A DNA stretch of 64,000 bases from Caulobacter segnis (GCF_023935105.1 NZ_CP096040.1:1550001-1614000); one strand, 5' to 3'; counted from the first letter of the stretch, positions 45,391 through 54,989 are shown. The notes: generated by a model from the sequence alone, not told the origin. A program made the numbers and translations.

Positions 45391-46691
45391 GGCTCGATCG
45401 GCGCGAACAGCGTCTGCAGCGTCGCGCCGATCCGCGCCGTGGCCGGATCGGTGTCGGCCAGCCCCATGCCCCTGAGCTCATGACCAAGGCGGACGCCGAC
45501 GGCCAGCAGCGGGCGGCTGGTGACCTGCGCCTGGGCCAGGGTATCGACGGCCTCGGCGTAGCGCGCGGCGTTCAGGGTCTCGAGCGCCCAGGCGCGGGCG
45601 GCCTGGCCCGTCCGGCGACGCAGGGTCTCGTCGGCGACCAGGCGCTCCAGGACTTCGCGCAGTTCCTCGATCACGATCTCGCCGTCGATCTTGAACACCA
45701 GATCGTCGGGCAACTCGCCATAGAAGCCGGCGCGCGCCACCACGGTCGGCCGGCCGCTGAGCATGCCCTCGCAGGCCGAGCCCGAGGCGCCTTCCAGCAC
45801 CGGCTTGCGCAGGGCGACCATGATGTCGGCCTCGTCCAGGCGACGATCCAGGGTCTCGTCGTCAACCGCGCCGTCGATGACGAGGTTGGCGAACCCCACC
45901 TCGGCGGCGACGCCTTCCAGCGCGGCGCGCTCATCGTCCGAGATCGGACCGACCAGGCGATAGGCGCAGGCCTTCAGCGCATCCGAACCGCCGATGGCGC
46001 GGATCACGTCGGCGACGCGCTTGTTAGGGTTCATCACCCCGACCGTGGTCAGGGTCAGCGGGGTCTTGGCCTTGGGCGGTCCCGGCGGCGTCGCGCGATC
46101 GGGACAGCACAGCGGCGTCACGGCCACGGGGCCTGGGACCACGGCTTCCAGCTTCGGGGCATAGAACTGGGCGTGCGCCAGGGCCGCCTCGCAGCGCCCG
46201 GCCAGCCATTCGGTCATCGGCAGATGCTGGGCGATCTCGCCCATGTCCAGCATCTGGCCCGAACGGACGGCGACGGCATGCGGCTCCGCCTGGGGACCAT
46301 AGGTCGCGACGATCTCGGCGTCGTGCCGGCGATAGTCCAGCCCATTGTGGTGCAGCCAGCCCGAGAACAGGTTGTAGATGTAGAAGTCGTGGAAGATCCC
46401 CAGGCACGGGGCGGCGTCCAGGACCGCGAACACGCCGGCGTGGAAGGGATAGTTGTCGCCGATATTGACGACGACCACGTCGAACGCGGTCCGCAGCCCT
46501 GAAAGATCGTAGCGTCGCCAGTGGTGGACGGGCAGAGCGGTTGGATGCAGCGGCTCGGCCGGATCGTCCTGATCCTCGCAGCGCAGGATCTCGACCTGAT
46601 GACCGCGCGCGGCCAGCTGTTCCGTGACGGCGGCGCTGACCCGGCCGATCGACGAGCGCAGGGCGAAGGGCGTGACCCAGCAGATCTTCAT
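45387..46691 (-). CDS. Glycosyltransferase family 4 protein
   Basis: 434 residues with no signal peptide. The N-terminal Rossmann domain starts MKICWVTPFALRSSIGRVS. The donor-binding domain has LTTVGVMNPNKRVADVIRAIG and ADIMVALRKPVLEGASGSACEGMLSGRP, with the Glu pair of the GT4 E-x7-E motif in this region. It is the last gene of a minus-strand group with FkbM, starting eight bases after the FkbM stop. Location next to the S-layer and O-antigen genes suggests surface-polysaccharide assembly. Donor and acceptor are unknown. Confidence 0.85.
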   Translation of the reverse strand: MKICWVTPFALRSSIGRVSAAVTEQLAARGHQVEILRCEDQDDPAEPLHPTALPVHHWRRYDLSGLRTAFDVVVVNIGDNYPFHAGVFAVLDAAPCLGIFHDFYIYNLFSGWLHHNGLDYRRHDAEIVATYGPQAEPHAVAVRSGQMLDMGEIAQHLPMTEWLAGRCEAALAHAQFYAPKLEAVVPGPVAVTPLCCPDRATPPGPPKAKTPLTLTTVGVMNPNKRVADVIRAIGGSDALKACAYRLVGPISDDERAALEGVAAEVGFANLVIDGAVDDETLDRRLDEADIMVALRKPVLEGASGSACEGMLSGRPTVVARAGFYGELPDDLVFKIDGEIVIEELREVLERLVADETLRRRTGQAARAWALETLNAARYAEAVDTLAQAQVTSRPLLAVGVRLGHELRGMGLADTDPATARIGATLQTLFAPIEP

Positions 46692-46699
46692 CGCGGGTC

Positions 46700-47881
46700 C
46701 TAGCGGCTCAGCAGGCGGCGCTCGGCGTCGCCGCCGGCGCGCACGAAGGCGATGTTGGCCGAGACCAGCTTGGCGGCGGCCTTGGCGTTGGTCGGTTCGG
46801 CCGCGCTGGTCGCCTCATCGATGAGATAGGCCTCGAAGCCGGCGTCGGCGAAGGCCTTGAACCACTGGGCCGGGGTCTGGCCGACTCGCTTGAGGTGCTC
46901 GGGGCCGAACTCGGCGACGATGGCCAGGTCGGGGTTCTTGGCGATCAGGCCCTTCATGCCGGCCAGCACGTCCAGCTCGGCGCCTTCGACGTCGATCTTG
47001 ACGACATCCATCCGCTTGGCCGGGGCGACGTCGTCCAGGCGCACCACCTCTACCTCGACCGTGCGGGCCTCCTCGGCCTCGGGCAGGGCGTATAGCGAGC
47101 TGTGGCCGATGATGTCGCTGACGTGGAAGGTCAGGCGGCCGGGCTTCTCGCCCACGGCCTGATCGCGCACCTCGACCCAGGACAGGCCGTTGAGATGCTT
47201 CATCTTCTCCAGGTTCGCACGGGGCGTGGCCTCGGGCTCGAAGGCGATGACCTTGCCCGATGGGCCAGCGGCCCACGCCATCAGCAAGGTGAGCAGGCCG
47301 ATATTGGCGCCGACGTCGGCGACCACCATGCCCGGCTGGACCAGGCGGCGCAGCGCGTCACCGGTGCCGGGCTCCAGGCCCCGGCTGGTGGCGTTGGCCA
47401 GCATGGTGACGAAGGTCGGCAGGGCGGTCGGGGCCAGGATGTAGCCGTCGCGCATGCGGATGGCCGTCGACTCGCTGTCGTAGTGGATCAGCGGCCGGGC
47501 CTTGATCTCCAGCTCGTCGAAGCGGGGACCGAACAGGCCGGGCAGGCGGGCCAGGGCGACGCCGTCACGTTCAACCCGCGCGTCCAGCTGTCCCAGCGCC
47601 GCGCCGAGGCGGGCGTTCTGGCTCAGCAGCAGGTCCAACCGGTGCTCCAGGTCGCCCAGGTGGGCCGACAGGGCGTGCAGATCCGCCGACACGGCGTGGA
47701 GGTGATTTCGGGTCTCGCGCAGTTCATGCTCGACGCTGGCCTGCAAGTAGCGGCGGGCGTAGTTGGCCACGGGCGACAGCAGGGGGCTGAGCAGACGGCG
47801 GACGAAGCTGAACCGCCGTTGCGGCGGCGGCGACGGTGGGGACGCCTGGGCGGGCGTCTCGCGAGGTGACGGAGCGCGCAT
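46700..47881 (-). CDS. FkbM-family methyltransferase with N-terminal coiled coil
   Basis: 393 residues from ATG 47881. A longer open frame to 48070 would overlap the upstream gene and has no family-like sequence. A Pro-rich start leads into a predicted coiled coil at about residues 50-110 (ETRNHLHAVSADLHALSAHL and following heptads). The methyltransferase domain has the SAM motif VVADVGANIGLLTLLMAWAAG, then VIAFEPEA and VVKIDVEGAELDVLAGM, diagnostic of FkbM enzymes. These often O-methylate sugars in surface glycans. The coiled coil could mediate oligomerisation or docking to a glycosyltransferase. Adjacent to a GT4 gene, it may make a methyl cap on a glycan. Confidence 0.86.
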   Translation of the reverse strand: MRAPSPRETPAQASPPSPPPQRRFSFVRRLLSPLLSPVANYARRYLQASVEHELRETRNHLHAVSADLHALSAHLGDLEHRLDLLLSQNARLGAALGQLDARVERDGVALARLPGLFGPRFDELEIKARPLIHYDSESTAIRMRDGYILAPTALPTFVTMLANATSRGLEPGTGDALRRLVQPGMVVADVGANIGLLTLLMAWAAGPSGKVIAFEPEATPRANLEKMKHLNGLSWVEVRDQAVGEKPGRLTFHVSDIIGHSSLYALPEAEEARTVEVEVVRLDDVAPAKRMDVVKIDVEGAELDVLAGMKGLIAKNPDLAIVAEFGPEHLKRVGQTPAQWFKAFADAGFEAYLIDEATSAAEPTNAKAAAKLVSANIAFVRAGGDAERRLLSR

Positions 47882-48005
47882 GGCGGAACGGATCGTCAAA
47901 TCCAGGCGTGCGGGCCTCAAATCAATCCTTCCCGAACGCGGCGCGAGGCGCAGACGCTCTTCCGATCTCGCGACATCCGAAGCGCCAAGCCTCGAAACGT
48001 TTCGT

Positions 48006-49490
48006 CTAGACCAGAATCCCGTCGTGCAGGAAGGCCGAATGATTGCCCACCAGGCTGATCGAGCCGCCATCGGCGAAGTCGAAGGTCATGGACATCAGGT
48101 GGGTCGCCGCGCTCCCATCACGCAGGATGCTCGCATCGAACATGATGATGTCCTGGCCGTGCTGCACCACTTCGACGCCATTCGTATGCGCGATGAAGAA
48201 CTTGATGAAATCCTCGACCAGCGCCGTCGGGACGTGGCCGGTCGTCGGGTCGGGCGTGGTCGGCTTGTCGTGCGGCGTCGCGGGCGGGGTCGCGCCCGTA
48301 TCCCCGCCGGTCGGCGTGGTGTCCGGCGTGCTCGGCGTGGTGTCGGGGTTCAGCACCTGCGGCGGCGTGGCCGGCGAAACGCTGTAGTGCTCGCCCTTGG
48401 CGATCAGGTCGGCCAGTACGTCGGGCAGCTTGGCGACCTCGATCACCAGGATCTTCTGCGCGCCAGCGTCGCCCAGAGCGCCGCGGATCAGTTGCACCGC
48501 CTGGACCGACGGCAGGCCGTCGAGGCCAAGCCCCAGCCGCACGTCGAGGGTCCAGTTCGCCGCGTCGTTGGCGGCGGGCAGGTCGTTCGCCGCCAGGTCG
48601 CGATGCGCGTCGCCATCCGTGAAGGACGACAGGCCGGCGGTCGGCGTGTCGCCGTGGTCGGGTAGGGACGACAGCAGAGCCACCAGCGACAGCACGCTCG
48701 ACACCGTCTGGGCCGGCGAGGTCTCGGTCGTGACGGTGTGCGTCGGGGCAGGCAGGATCGCGACGGCGTCCAGGCCGGACGCCGAGCCGCCGATGGGGCC
48801 GAAATCCAGCGACGCGGCCGCCGCGGCGATCGCGGACTGGGCGGTCGGTTGCAGGCTGGCCGTGTCAACGCCGTAGTCCGAGGCGAGCAGGGCGGCGGCC
48901 AGCACCAGAACCGCCTGGTTCACCGGCAGCTGGACGGTGTCGTAAGCGGAGGACTGCTGAACGGCGACCGGCGCCACGCCGCCCGACAGGCTGGCGGTCG
49001 AGCTGGACGAGAGCAGCACGGGGCGCGCATGTCCGGACTGGGCGTTGGTCGCGCCGGTCTCGGCCGCCCGCGCCTCGCCGGTCTTGAAGAAAGCGGTGCC
49101 GACCACGGCGATCAGCAGGGCCGCCGGGTGGATCGACAGGTTGCTGTTGTTCTCGGGCCGGCGGATCAGCGGGTGGCGCGCCACCATGTTGCGGACCAGG
49201 GCCGTGAAATCGAAGCCGCGGGCGATCTCTTCATAGGCGGGGCCGGCGATCAGGTATTCACCGTCGATACGCGCGAAGTGAATGACCACCTCGCCGTCAT
49301 CGGCGCGATAGAAGATGAACCAGGGTTCGTTCTCGTCGCTGAGGCCACGGTCGGTGCCGACGCGGATGCCCGCGCGAATCAGGGCGCTCTCGACGCGGTA
49401 GAACTCGGCCAGCTCCTGCTGGGTCCAGTCCGCGGGTTGAGGCGCGTGGCGCGGCGAACGCTGGAAGAACGAAAGGACCTGAGCGGCCAT
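48006..49490 (-). CDS. Unrecognised protein with one membrane span, next to S-layer locus
   Basis: 494 residues, no family I can name. Residues 1-115 form a folded, charged domain (QQELAEFYRVESALIRAG, EPWFIFYRADDGEVVIHFAR, YEEIARGFDFTALVRNMVAR). A single hydrophobic stretch follows at about 121-135 (HPAALLIAVVGTAFF). Then comes a long low-complexity Ala/Ser/Thr part, a Pro/Thr/Asp linker near residues 375-410 and a compact C-terminal domain (ALVEDFIKFFIAHTNGVEVV to FLHDGILV). The layout suggests a cytoplasmic head, one membrane span and an exported tail, or the reverse. It lies 70 bases after an XRE regulator gene on the same strand and may be co-transcribed. A role in sensing or controlling S-layer output is only a guess. 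Confidence 0.8.
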   Translation of the reverse strand: MAAQVLSFFQRSPRHAPQPADWTQQELAEFYRVESALIRAGIRVGTDRGLSDENEPWFIFYRADDGEVVIHFARIDGEYLIAGPAYEEIARGFDFTALVRNMVARHPLIRRPENNSNLSIHPAALLIAVVGTAFFKTGEARAAETGATNAQSGHARPVLLSSSSTASLSGGVAPVAVQQSSAYDTVQLPVNQAVLVLAAALLASDYGVDTASLQPTAQSAIAAAAASLDFGPIGGSASGLDAVAILPAPTHTVTTETSPAQTVSSVLSLVALLSSLPDHGDTPTAGLSSFTDGDAHRDLAANDLPAANDAANWTLDVRLGLGLDGLPSVQAVQLIRGALGDAGAQKILVIEVAKLPDVLADLIAKGEHYSVSPATPPQVLNPDTTPSTPDTTPTGGDTGATPPATPHDKPTTPDPTTGHVPTALVEDFIKFFIAHTNGVEVVQHGQDIIMFDASILRDGSAATHLMSMTFDFADGGSISLVGNHSAFLHDGILV

Positions 49491-49560
49491 GCGGTGGAAG
49501 CTTCCCCACGCCTAAGAACGAACCGCCGGACCCCCCTCCGGCGGCGACAGGATAGACGAC

Positions 49561-49914
49561 TTAGTCGCCGCTGAACAGGATTTCGTAGGTGATCGGATCG
49601 TAGAAGCGGAGCAGTTCGCGGACGAAAGTCTTTTCCGAGACCTCAAGGGCCTGGGCCCAGTCACGGTAACGATCAGGCGGAATGCGGCCCCGACCCGTCT
49701 CCAGCTGGGAGATGAAGGTATAGTAGTCGGCGCCGACCTTGGCGGCCAGTTGGCGCTGCGACAGCCCGACGGCCTCGCGTTGCTCTTTCAGCCAGCGCCC
49801 ACCCTCACGGCGGAGGTCCTGGACGTCGGAAGCGCTGCGGCGTTGTGGATTGCCATACATAACAAAGACCTCGCGCTCCGTCGGCGGGAGGGGCGCGGGC
49901 GCGCGCTCACTCAT
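49561..49914 (-). CDS. XRE-family helix-turn-helix regulator, divergent from rsaA
   Basis: 117 residues; an in-frame ATG at 49860 is an alternative start. The HTH_3 domain spans about residues 39-80 (GRWLKEQREAVGLSQRQLAAKVGADYY in two parts, then ISQLETGRGRIPP). The C-terminal tail ends RFYDPITYEILFSGD, a pattern I associate with alphaproteobacterial XRE regulators. There is no inducer-binding domain. The gene is divergent from rsaA with 208 bases between the starts, where two direct repeats lie upstream of the rsaA promoter, so it is a candidate regulator of rsaA. The downstream minus-strand genes may be in its transcript. Confidence 0.85.
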   Translation of the reverse strand: MSERAPAPLPPTEREVFVMYGNPQRRSASDVQDLRREGGRWLKEQREAVGLSQRQLAAKVGADYYTFISQLETGRGRIPPDRYRDWAQALEVSEKTFVRELLRFYDPITYEILFSGD

Positions 49915-49983
49915 CCACCCGACGAAATCGCCTTATACATAGCGGGTTTTTCGGGGGGGTTCAAGGAACGCTATATAGGAATT

Positions 49984-50011
49984 TGCTGTACCGGTTAGAA
50001 AAATGCTGTAC
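49984..50011. repeat. Direct repeat TGCTGTAC, 20-base period, upstream of rsaA
   Basis: TGCTGTAC at 49984-49991 and again at 50004-50011, both followed by CGG or GGC. The spacing is about two helical turns, so both copies face the same side. They end 16 bases before the rsaA -35 element, a natural place for an activator or for the divergent XRE protein. Confidence 0.5.
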
Positions 50012-50027
50012 GGCGCGATTTCAGCTA

Positions 50028-50054
50028 TTGTCGACGTATGACGTTTGCTCTATA
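50028..50054 (+). promoter_or_regulatory. rsaA promoter (-35 TTGTCGA, -10 GCTCTATA)
   Basis: TTGTCGA (50028-50034) and GCTCTATA (50047-50054) are 12 bases apart, matching the Caulobacter housekeeping form TTGaCgS-N11-14-GCTANAWC. The leader to the ATG is about 60 bases and includes GGGAGA just before the start. Confidence 0.8.
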
Positions 50055-50122
50055 GCCGTCGCTGCTCCCATGCGCACCACTCGGTCGCAGGGGGTGTGGG
50101 ATTTTTTTGGGAGACTATCCTC

Positions 50123-53017
50123 ATGGCCTATACTACGGCCCAACTGGTTGCCGCGTACACCAACGCCAACCTCGGCAAGGCGCCTGATGCCGCCACCACC
50201 CTGACGCTTGACGCGTACGCGACGCAGTCGCAGACCGGCGGTATCTCGGACACCACCGCTCTGACCAACACCCTGAAGCTGCTCAACAGCACGACCGCCG
50301 TCGCTGTCGAGACCTATCAGTTCTTCACCGGTCGCGCTCCGTCGGCCGCTGGTCTTTCCTTCCTGGTCAACTCGACCACGAACACCAGCGACCTGAACGA
50401 CGCCTACTATTCGAAGTTCTCGGCGGAAAACCGCTTCATCAATTTCTCGATCAACCTGGCCACCGGTCAGGGTGAAGGCGCCGCCGCTTTCGCCGCCGCC
50501 TATGGTTCGGTGTCGGTCGCGCAGACCGTCGCGACCGCCTATGACAAGATCATCGGCAATGCGACCGCCGCCGCCGCCGGCGTCGACGTCGCCGCCGCCG
50601 TGGCCTTCCTGAGCCGCGCCGACAACATCACCTACCTGACCAACTTCGTGAAGGCGAACACCGGTCTGACCGCCGCCGCCGACATCGATCTGGCCGTCAA
50701 GGCCGCTCTGATCGGCGAAATCCTGAACGTCGCTACGGTTTCGGGCCTCGGCGCCTACGCCGGCGCGACCACCGCCCTGATCACCGACCTGTCGGACGGC
50801 ACGCTGTCGACCGACTCGGCCGCCGGCGTGAACATCCTGACGGCCTATCCGGCCGCGGGCGCCACGGGCACCACCTACACGCTGAAGGCCGGTCCGGACA
50901 CGATCGTCGGCACCAGCGCCAACGATACCTTCAACGCCCTGAACATCGACGCCAACGGCGCTGCCGCCACCACCTTCTCGGACTTCGATTCGATCGACGG
51001 CGGCAACGGCGTCGACACGCTGAACGTCTACACCAAGGCTGGCAGCAACGGTGTGACGCTTCCTGCCAACCTGACGGTCAAGAACGTTGAAAAGGTGTTC
51101 CTGTTCAACGCGACCGCTACCTCGGGCAGCAACCTGGCTGATGCTTCGATCTATCAAGGCGTGCAGCAGCTGTGGCAAGTCGGCGCTGCGACGGAGACCA
51201 AGGGTGTGGCGAACGGCGTTGTCGCTGGCTTCAAGGATCTGACCACCGGCGCCACGGTGACGACGAACTCTACCGCTACGTCGGCCGCGATCGCTTTCGA
51301 CAACCAAAAGGAAAGCCAAACCTTCATCGTCGACGGTTCGGCCAACAAAGCGCTGGCTGGCGTTACGGTGACCGGCACCGTGGCCGACAATGACGGCGAT
51401 GGCGTGGTCAACACCAATGTCACGCTGAAGGTTGGTAAGGACGTTGCTGCGGTTTCGCTCAACTCGACCGCTGGCGTCACGCTGACGGTTGACGACAGCG
51501 CCAGCACGACCACCAAGGTCAGCAGCGTTGATCTCTCGGCCAGCACGGGCGCTATCACCTTCGTGGGCGACACCGATGTCCGCACCATCACGGGCGGCGC
51601 TGGCGCTGACACGCTGACGATCGCGACCACCACGGTGAAGGACAACACGGCTACCACCGTTGACGAAACCGTCACCGCCACCCTGAACTCGGGCGCGGGC
51701 GCCGACGATATCACGATCAGCACCACCGGCACGGGCGTGACCACTGTCACCACCGGCGCGGGCGATGATACCGTGAACGTCACGTCGCGCAGCGACGTCC
51801 TGAAGGTCGACCTGGGCGATGGTTCGGACACCTTCACCTCGGGCGTGGCGATCACCGCCGCCGACACCATCGACGCGGGCGCTGGCAGCGATACGCTGTC
51901 CCTGCAACTGGTTGGTTCGGCGAACGTCATCGCGTTCAAGAACTTTGACGTGTTCGACGTGAACGGTCTCGACCACAACCTTGATCTCGATATCCTGGCC
52001 ACCAACAACACGGTCTCGGAAATCGTGGGTTCGGGTACCCTGGGCGCCGCCGCTGCGACGCTGTCGAACCTGGGCGCTGGCGTGAGCTTCCGCGCTACGG
52101 CCGATATGGGCACGACCGACGTTCTGTCGCTGACCCAGAAGACCGGCGGCGCGCTGACGGTCACCCTGGACGCCGACCAGACCGGCACCGACACCGCTGC
52201 CGACGATACGGCTGGCGTGGCCGTGACGGCGACCAACGCCACCTCGGTGACCGCCGTGTTCGATACCTCGTATCTGAACAAGGCTGGCGCTGTGACGGGT
52301 GAAACCGCCGCTACGGACAACGTTTCGACGATCGCTCTGACGACCGCCGCTGCGACCGCCGTGACCGTGGTTTCGGGTGGCGCGAACGCCCAGAACTTCA
52401 TCACCATCGCTGACGGCGCGACGGCGGCTAACGACAAGCTGGCGACGATCACCGTCACCGGCGCGAGCCACCTGGACCTGACGGCCAGTGCTCTGACCAA
52501 GCTGGCCACGATCGATGCTTCGGCTTCGACCGGCGGTCTGTCGACCTCGCTGGCCGGCGTGGCGAGCGGCGGCACGATCAAGCTCGGCTCGGGCGCTGAC
52601 CTGATTACGGTCACCAGCGCTTCGACCACGGGCGACATCGAGTCGATCCAGAACTTCGAAAAGGCGATCGCCGCCGCGGTTGGCACCAATGCCGCCGCCA
52701 AGGCCGCCGCCATCCTGGATACCGACCTGCTGTCGTTCACGGGCGCGGTCAATGCTGATGGCGCCATCACCGGCGGCACCATCGCCAAGGGCGTTCTGAC
52801 GTTCACCGGCGCTGGTCCGGCCACGCTGACGGACGCTATCGGCCTTGCCGACGCGGGCGTCACCACCGCCGGCAACACGGTGGTGTTCCAGTACCTGACC
52901 GACACCTACGTGTTCGTCCAAGGCGGCGCTACCGACACCGTCGTGAAGCTGACGGGCGTCACCGGCGTGACCAACTACGTCGAAGACGGTACGACGAACC
53001 ACTTCTTCGTCGTCTAA
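50123..53017 (+). CDS. rsaA: S-layer protein RsaA
   Basis: 964 residues from ATG 50123 ([20 protein letters not shown]) after GGGAGA. There is no cleaved signal peptide. The first roughly 230 residues closely follow, from memory, C. crescentus RsaA, including the part that binds LPS O-antigen. Beyond that the sequence differs greatly and is shorter than the 1026-residue C. crescentus protein. RTX-type calcium-binding repeats (GGxGxDxLx-like) appear near residues 293, 491, 522, 545, 566, 586 and 822. The C-terminal part should hold the uncleaved type I secretion signal. It assembles into the two-dimensional crystalline surface layer, exported by RsaD, RsaE and RsaF. Codon use favours GCT/GCC and ACC, as expected for a very highly expressed gene. 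Confidence 0.96.
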   Translation: MAYTTAQLVAAYTNANLGKAPDAATTLTLDAYATQSQTGGISDTTALTNTLKLLNSTTAVAVETYQFFTGRAPSAAGLSFLVNSTTNTSDLNDAYYSKFSAENRFINFSINLATGQGEGAAAFAAAYGSVSVAQTVATAYDKIIGNATAAAAGVDVAAAVAFLSRADNITYLTNFVKANTGLTAAADIDLAVKAALIGEILNVATVSGLGAYAGATTALITDLSDGTLSTDSAAGVNILTAYPAAGATGTTYTLKAGPDTIVGTSANDTFNALNIDANGAAATTFSDFDSIDGGNGVDTLNVYTKAGSNGVTLPANLTVKNVEKVFLFNATATSGSNLADASIYQGVQQLWQVGAATETKGVANGVVAGFKDLTTGATVTTNSTATSAAIAFDNQKESQTFIVDGSANKALAGVTVTGTVADNDGDGVVNTNVTLKVGKDVAAVSLNSTAGVTLTVDDSASTTTKVSSVDLSASTGAITFVGDTDVRTITGGAGADTLTIATTTVKDNTATTVDETVTATLNSGAGADDITISTTGTGVTTVTTGAGDDTVNVTSRSDVLKVDLGDGSDTFTSGVAITAADTIDAGAGSDTLSLQLVGSANVIAFKNFDVFDVNGLDHNLDLDILATNNTVSEIVGSGTLGAAAATLSNLGAGVSFRATADMGTTDVLSLTQKTGGALTVTLDADQTGTDTAADDTAGVAVTATNATSVTAVFDTSYLNKAGAVTGETAATDNVSTIALTTAAATAVTVVSGGANAQNFITIADGATAANDKLATITVTGASHLDLTASALTKLATIDASASTGGLSTSLAGVASGGTIKLGSGADLITVTSASTTGDIESIQNFEKAIAAAVGTNAAAKAAAILDTDLLSFTGAVNADGAITGGTIAKGVLTFTGAGPATLTDAIGLADAGVTTAGNTVVFQYLTDTYVFVQGGATDTVVKLTGVTGVTNYVEDGTTNHFFVV

Positions 53018-53064
53018 TAACGACGAGCGACCGCTTCGGCGGTTGCAACGAAGACTGACTAAGG

Positions 53065-53097
53065 CCGCCCCGGAGGAATACTCCGGGGCGGTTTCTT
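53065..53097 (+). terminator. Intrinsic terminator after rsaA
   Basis: A perfect 11-base-pair stem (CCGCCCCGGAG, loop GAATA, complement) followed by TTTCTT. A smaller CCGC-TTCG-GCGG hairpin precedes it. From here to rsaD there is no clear promoter, so rsaD/rsaE may depend on read-through. Confidence 0.92.
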
Positions 53098-53224
53098 ATG
53101 TGCACGGCGTGGATTGGGGGCGTGCTTGCGGTGAACCCAGTCCTGTGATTTAGCGCCAGAGGCTGGCTGCTTCCTTTCCGCCACAATTTCGTGGTCGAGA
53201 CGCAACCTAAGTTGTTACTGTATA

Positions 53225-53246
53225 CGTCTCGCCATATGGCGAGACG
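53225..53246. repeat. 22-base perfect palindrome before rsaD
   Basis: CGTCTCGCCAT followed immediately by its exact complement ATGGCGAGACG, ending 15 bases before the rsaD ATG. It may be a dimeric-regulator site or, in RNA, a stable hairpin next to the rsaD ribosome site. It has no T-run, so it is not a terminator. Confidence 0.75.
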
Positions 53247-53261
53247 CTTCGAAGGCTCCCG

Positions 53262-54989
53262 ATGATCTTCAACCGCTCCGGCGCGAAGCCCACCATTCTC
53301 GATCGCGCGGTCGAGATCATGAAGCCGGCGGTGATCACCGCCATGGTCTTCAGCTTCTTCATCAACGTTCTGGCCCTGGTCAGTCCGATGTACATGCTGC
53401 AGGTCTATGACCGCGTGCTCTCCAGCCGGAACGTCTCGACGCTGGTCGTGCTGACCCTGATCTGCGTCTTCCTGTTCATCATCTACGGCCTACTGGAGGC
53501 GCTTAGGACCCAGGTTCTGGTGCGCGGCGGCCTGAAGTTCGACGGGGTGGCGCGCGACCCGATCTTCAGGGCGGTGCTGGAATCGACTCTGACCCGCAAG
53601 GGCCAGGGCGGCCAGGCGTTCCGTGACATGGACCAGGTGCGCGAGTTTCTGGCCGGCGGGCTGATCGCGTTCTGTGACGCGCCATGGACGCCGGTATTCA
53701 TCCTGGTCTCCTGGATGTTGCACCCCTATTTCGGCATCCTGGCCATCGTCAGCTGCTTCATCATCTTCGGCCTAGCGGTAATGAACGATCGCGCGACCAA
53801 GAACCCGATTCAGATGGCCACCGCGGCCTCGATCGCGGCCCAGAACGACGCCAGTTCCACCCTGCGCAACGCCGAGGTCATGAAGGCCATGGGCATGTGG
53901 GGCGGCCTGCAGCAGCGCTGGCGCGTGCGTCGGGATGAGCAGGTGGCCTGGCAGGCCGGCGCCAGCGACGCCGGCGGCGCGGTGATGTCGGGCATCAAGG
54001 TGTTCCGCCAGGTCGTCCAGACCCTGATCCTCGGTGGCGGCGCCTATCTGGCCATCCAGGGCAAGATCTCGGCCGGCTCGATGATTGCCGGCTCGATCCT
54101 GGTCGGCCGCGCCCTGGCGCCGATCGAGGGCGCCGTGGGCCAGTGGAAGAACTATCTCGGCGCCCGCGGGGCGTGGGATCGCTTGCAAGGCATGCTGCGC
54201 GAACAGAAGAACGCCGATGACCACATGCCGCTGCCCGAGCCGCGGGGCGTGCTGTCGGCGGAGGCCGCCTCGATCCTGCCGCCCGGCGCCCAGGTTCCGA
54301 CCATGCGCCAGGCCAGCTTCCGCATCGACGCCGGCACCGCCGTGGCCCTGGTCGGTCCCAGCGCCGCCGGCAAGTCCTCGCTGCTGCGCGGTATCGTCGG
54401 CGTTTGGCCGTGCTCGGCGGGGGTGATCCGCCTGGACGGTTACGACATCAAGCAGTGGGACCCCGAAAAGCTGGGCCGCCACATCGGCTATCTGCCGCAG
54501 GACATCGAGCTGTTCCAAGGCACCGTCGCCCAGAATATCGCCCGCTTCACCGAGTACGAGTCGCAGGAAGTCATCGAAGCCGCCACGCTGGCAGGTGTCC
54601 ACGAGATGATCCAGGGCCTGCCCATGGGCTATGACACCCCGATCGGCGAGGGTGGGGCTTCATTGTCCGGCGGCCAGCGCCAGCGTCTGGCTCTCGCCCG
54701 GTCGGTGTTCCGCATGCCGGCTCTGTTGGTGCTGGACGAGCCGAACGCCAGCCTGGACCAGACGGGCGAGGTCGCTCTGATGGAAGCCATGAGCCGCCTG
54801 AAGGCGGCCAAGCGTACTGTGGTCTTCGCTACCCACAAGGTGAACCTGCTGACCCAGGCCGACTACATCATGGTCATCAACCAGGGGGTCATCGCCGATT
54901 TCGGCGAGCGTGACGCCATGCTGGCGAAGCTCACAGGCGCCGCGCCGCCGGCCGCGCCGACTCCGCCGCCGGTCCAGCGCGTTCAGTAG
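53262..54989 (+). CDS. rsaD: S-layer type I secretion ABC transporter RsaD
   Basis: 575 residues. The N-terminal half carries about six membrane helices (VITAMVFSFFINVLALVSPM, VVLTLICVFLFIIYGLLEAL, HPYFGILAIVSCFIIFGLAV). The nucleotide-binding domain has Walker A GPSAAGKSS (Lys371), YLPQDIELF, the signature LSGGQRQR and Walker B LLVLDEPNAS. It belongs to the PrtD/AprD family of protein exporters, which lack an N-terminal peptidase domain. It energises export of RsaA through RsaE and RsaF. It is followed by rsaE after 63 bases. The C-terminus ends in a Pro/Ala-rich tail. Confidence 0.95.
   Translation: MIFNRSGAKPTILDRAVEIMKPAVITAMVFSFFINVLALVSPMYMLQVYDRVLSSRNVSTLVVLTLICVFLFIIYGLLEALRTQVLVRGGLKFDGVARDPIFRAVLESTLTRKGQGGQAFRDMDQVREFLAGGLIAFCDAPWTPVFILVSWMLHPYFGILAIVSCFIIFGLAVMNDRATKNPIQMATAASIAAQNDASSTLRNAEVMKAMGMWGGLQQRWRVRRDEQVAWQAGASDAGGAVMSGIKVFRQVVQTLILGGGAYLAIQGKISAGSMIAGSILVGRALAPIEGAVGQWKNYLGARGAWDRLQGMLREQKNADDHMPLPEPRGVLSAEAASILPPGAQVPTMRQASFRIDAGTAVALVGPSAAGKSSLLRGIVGVWPCSAGVIRLDGYDIKQWDPEKLGRHIGYLPQDIELFQGTVAQNIARFTEYESQEVIEAATLAGVHEMIQGLPMGYDTPIGEGGASLSGGQRQRLALARSVFRMPALLVLDEPNASLDQTGEVALMEAMSRLKAAKRTVVFATHKVNLLTQADYIMVINQGVIADFGERDAMLAKLTGAAPPAAPTPPPVQRVQ

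Noticed and set aside
51593-51900. Repetitive GGCGCTGGC-like DNA inside rsaA as a possible DNA repeat array
   Set aside because: It encodes RTX calcium-binding repeats and is explained at the protein level.
50021-53002. A 993-codon open frame antisense to rsaA
   Set aside because: It mirrors the whole S-layer gene, has Arg/Gly/Val-rich composition without domains, and arises from the strong third-position GC bias.
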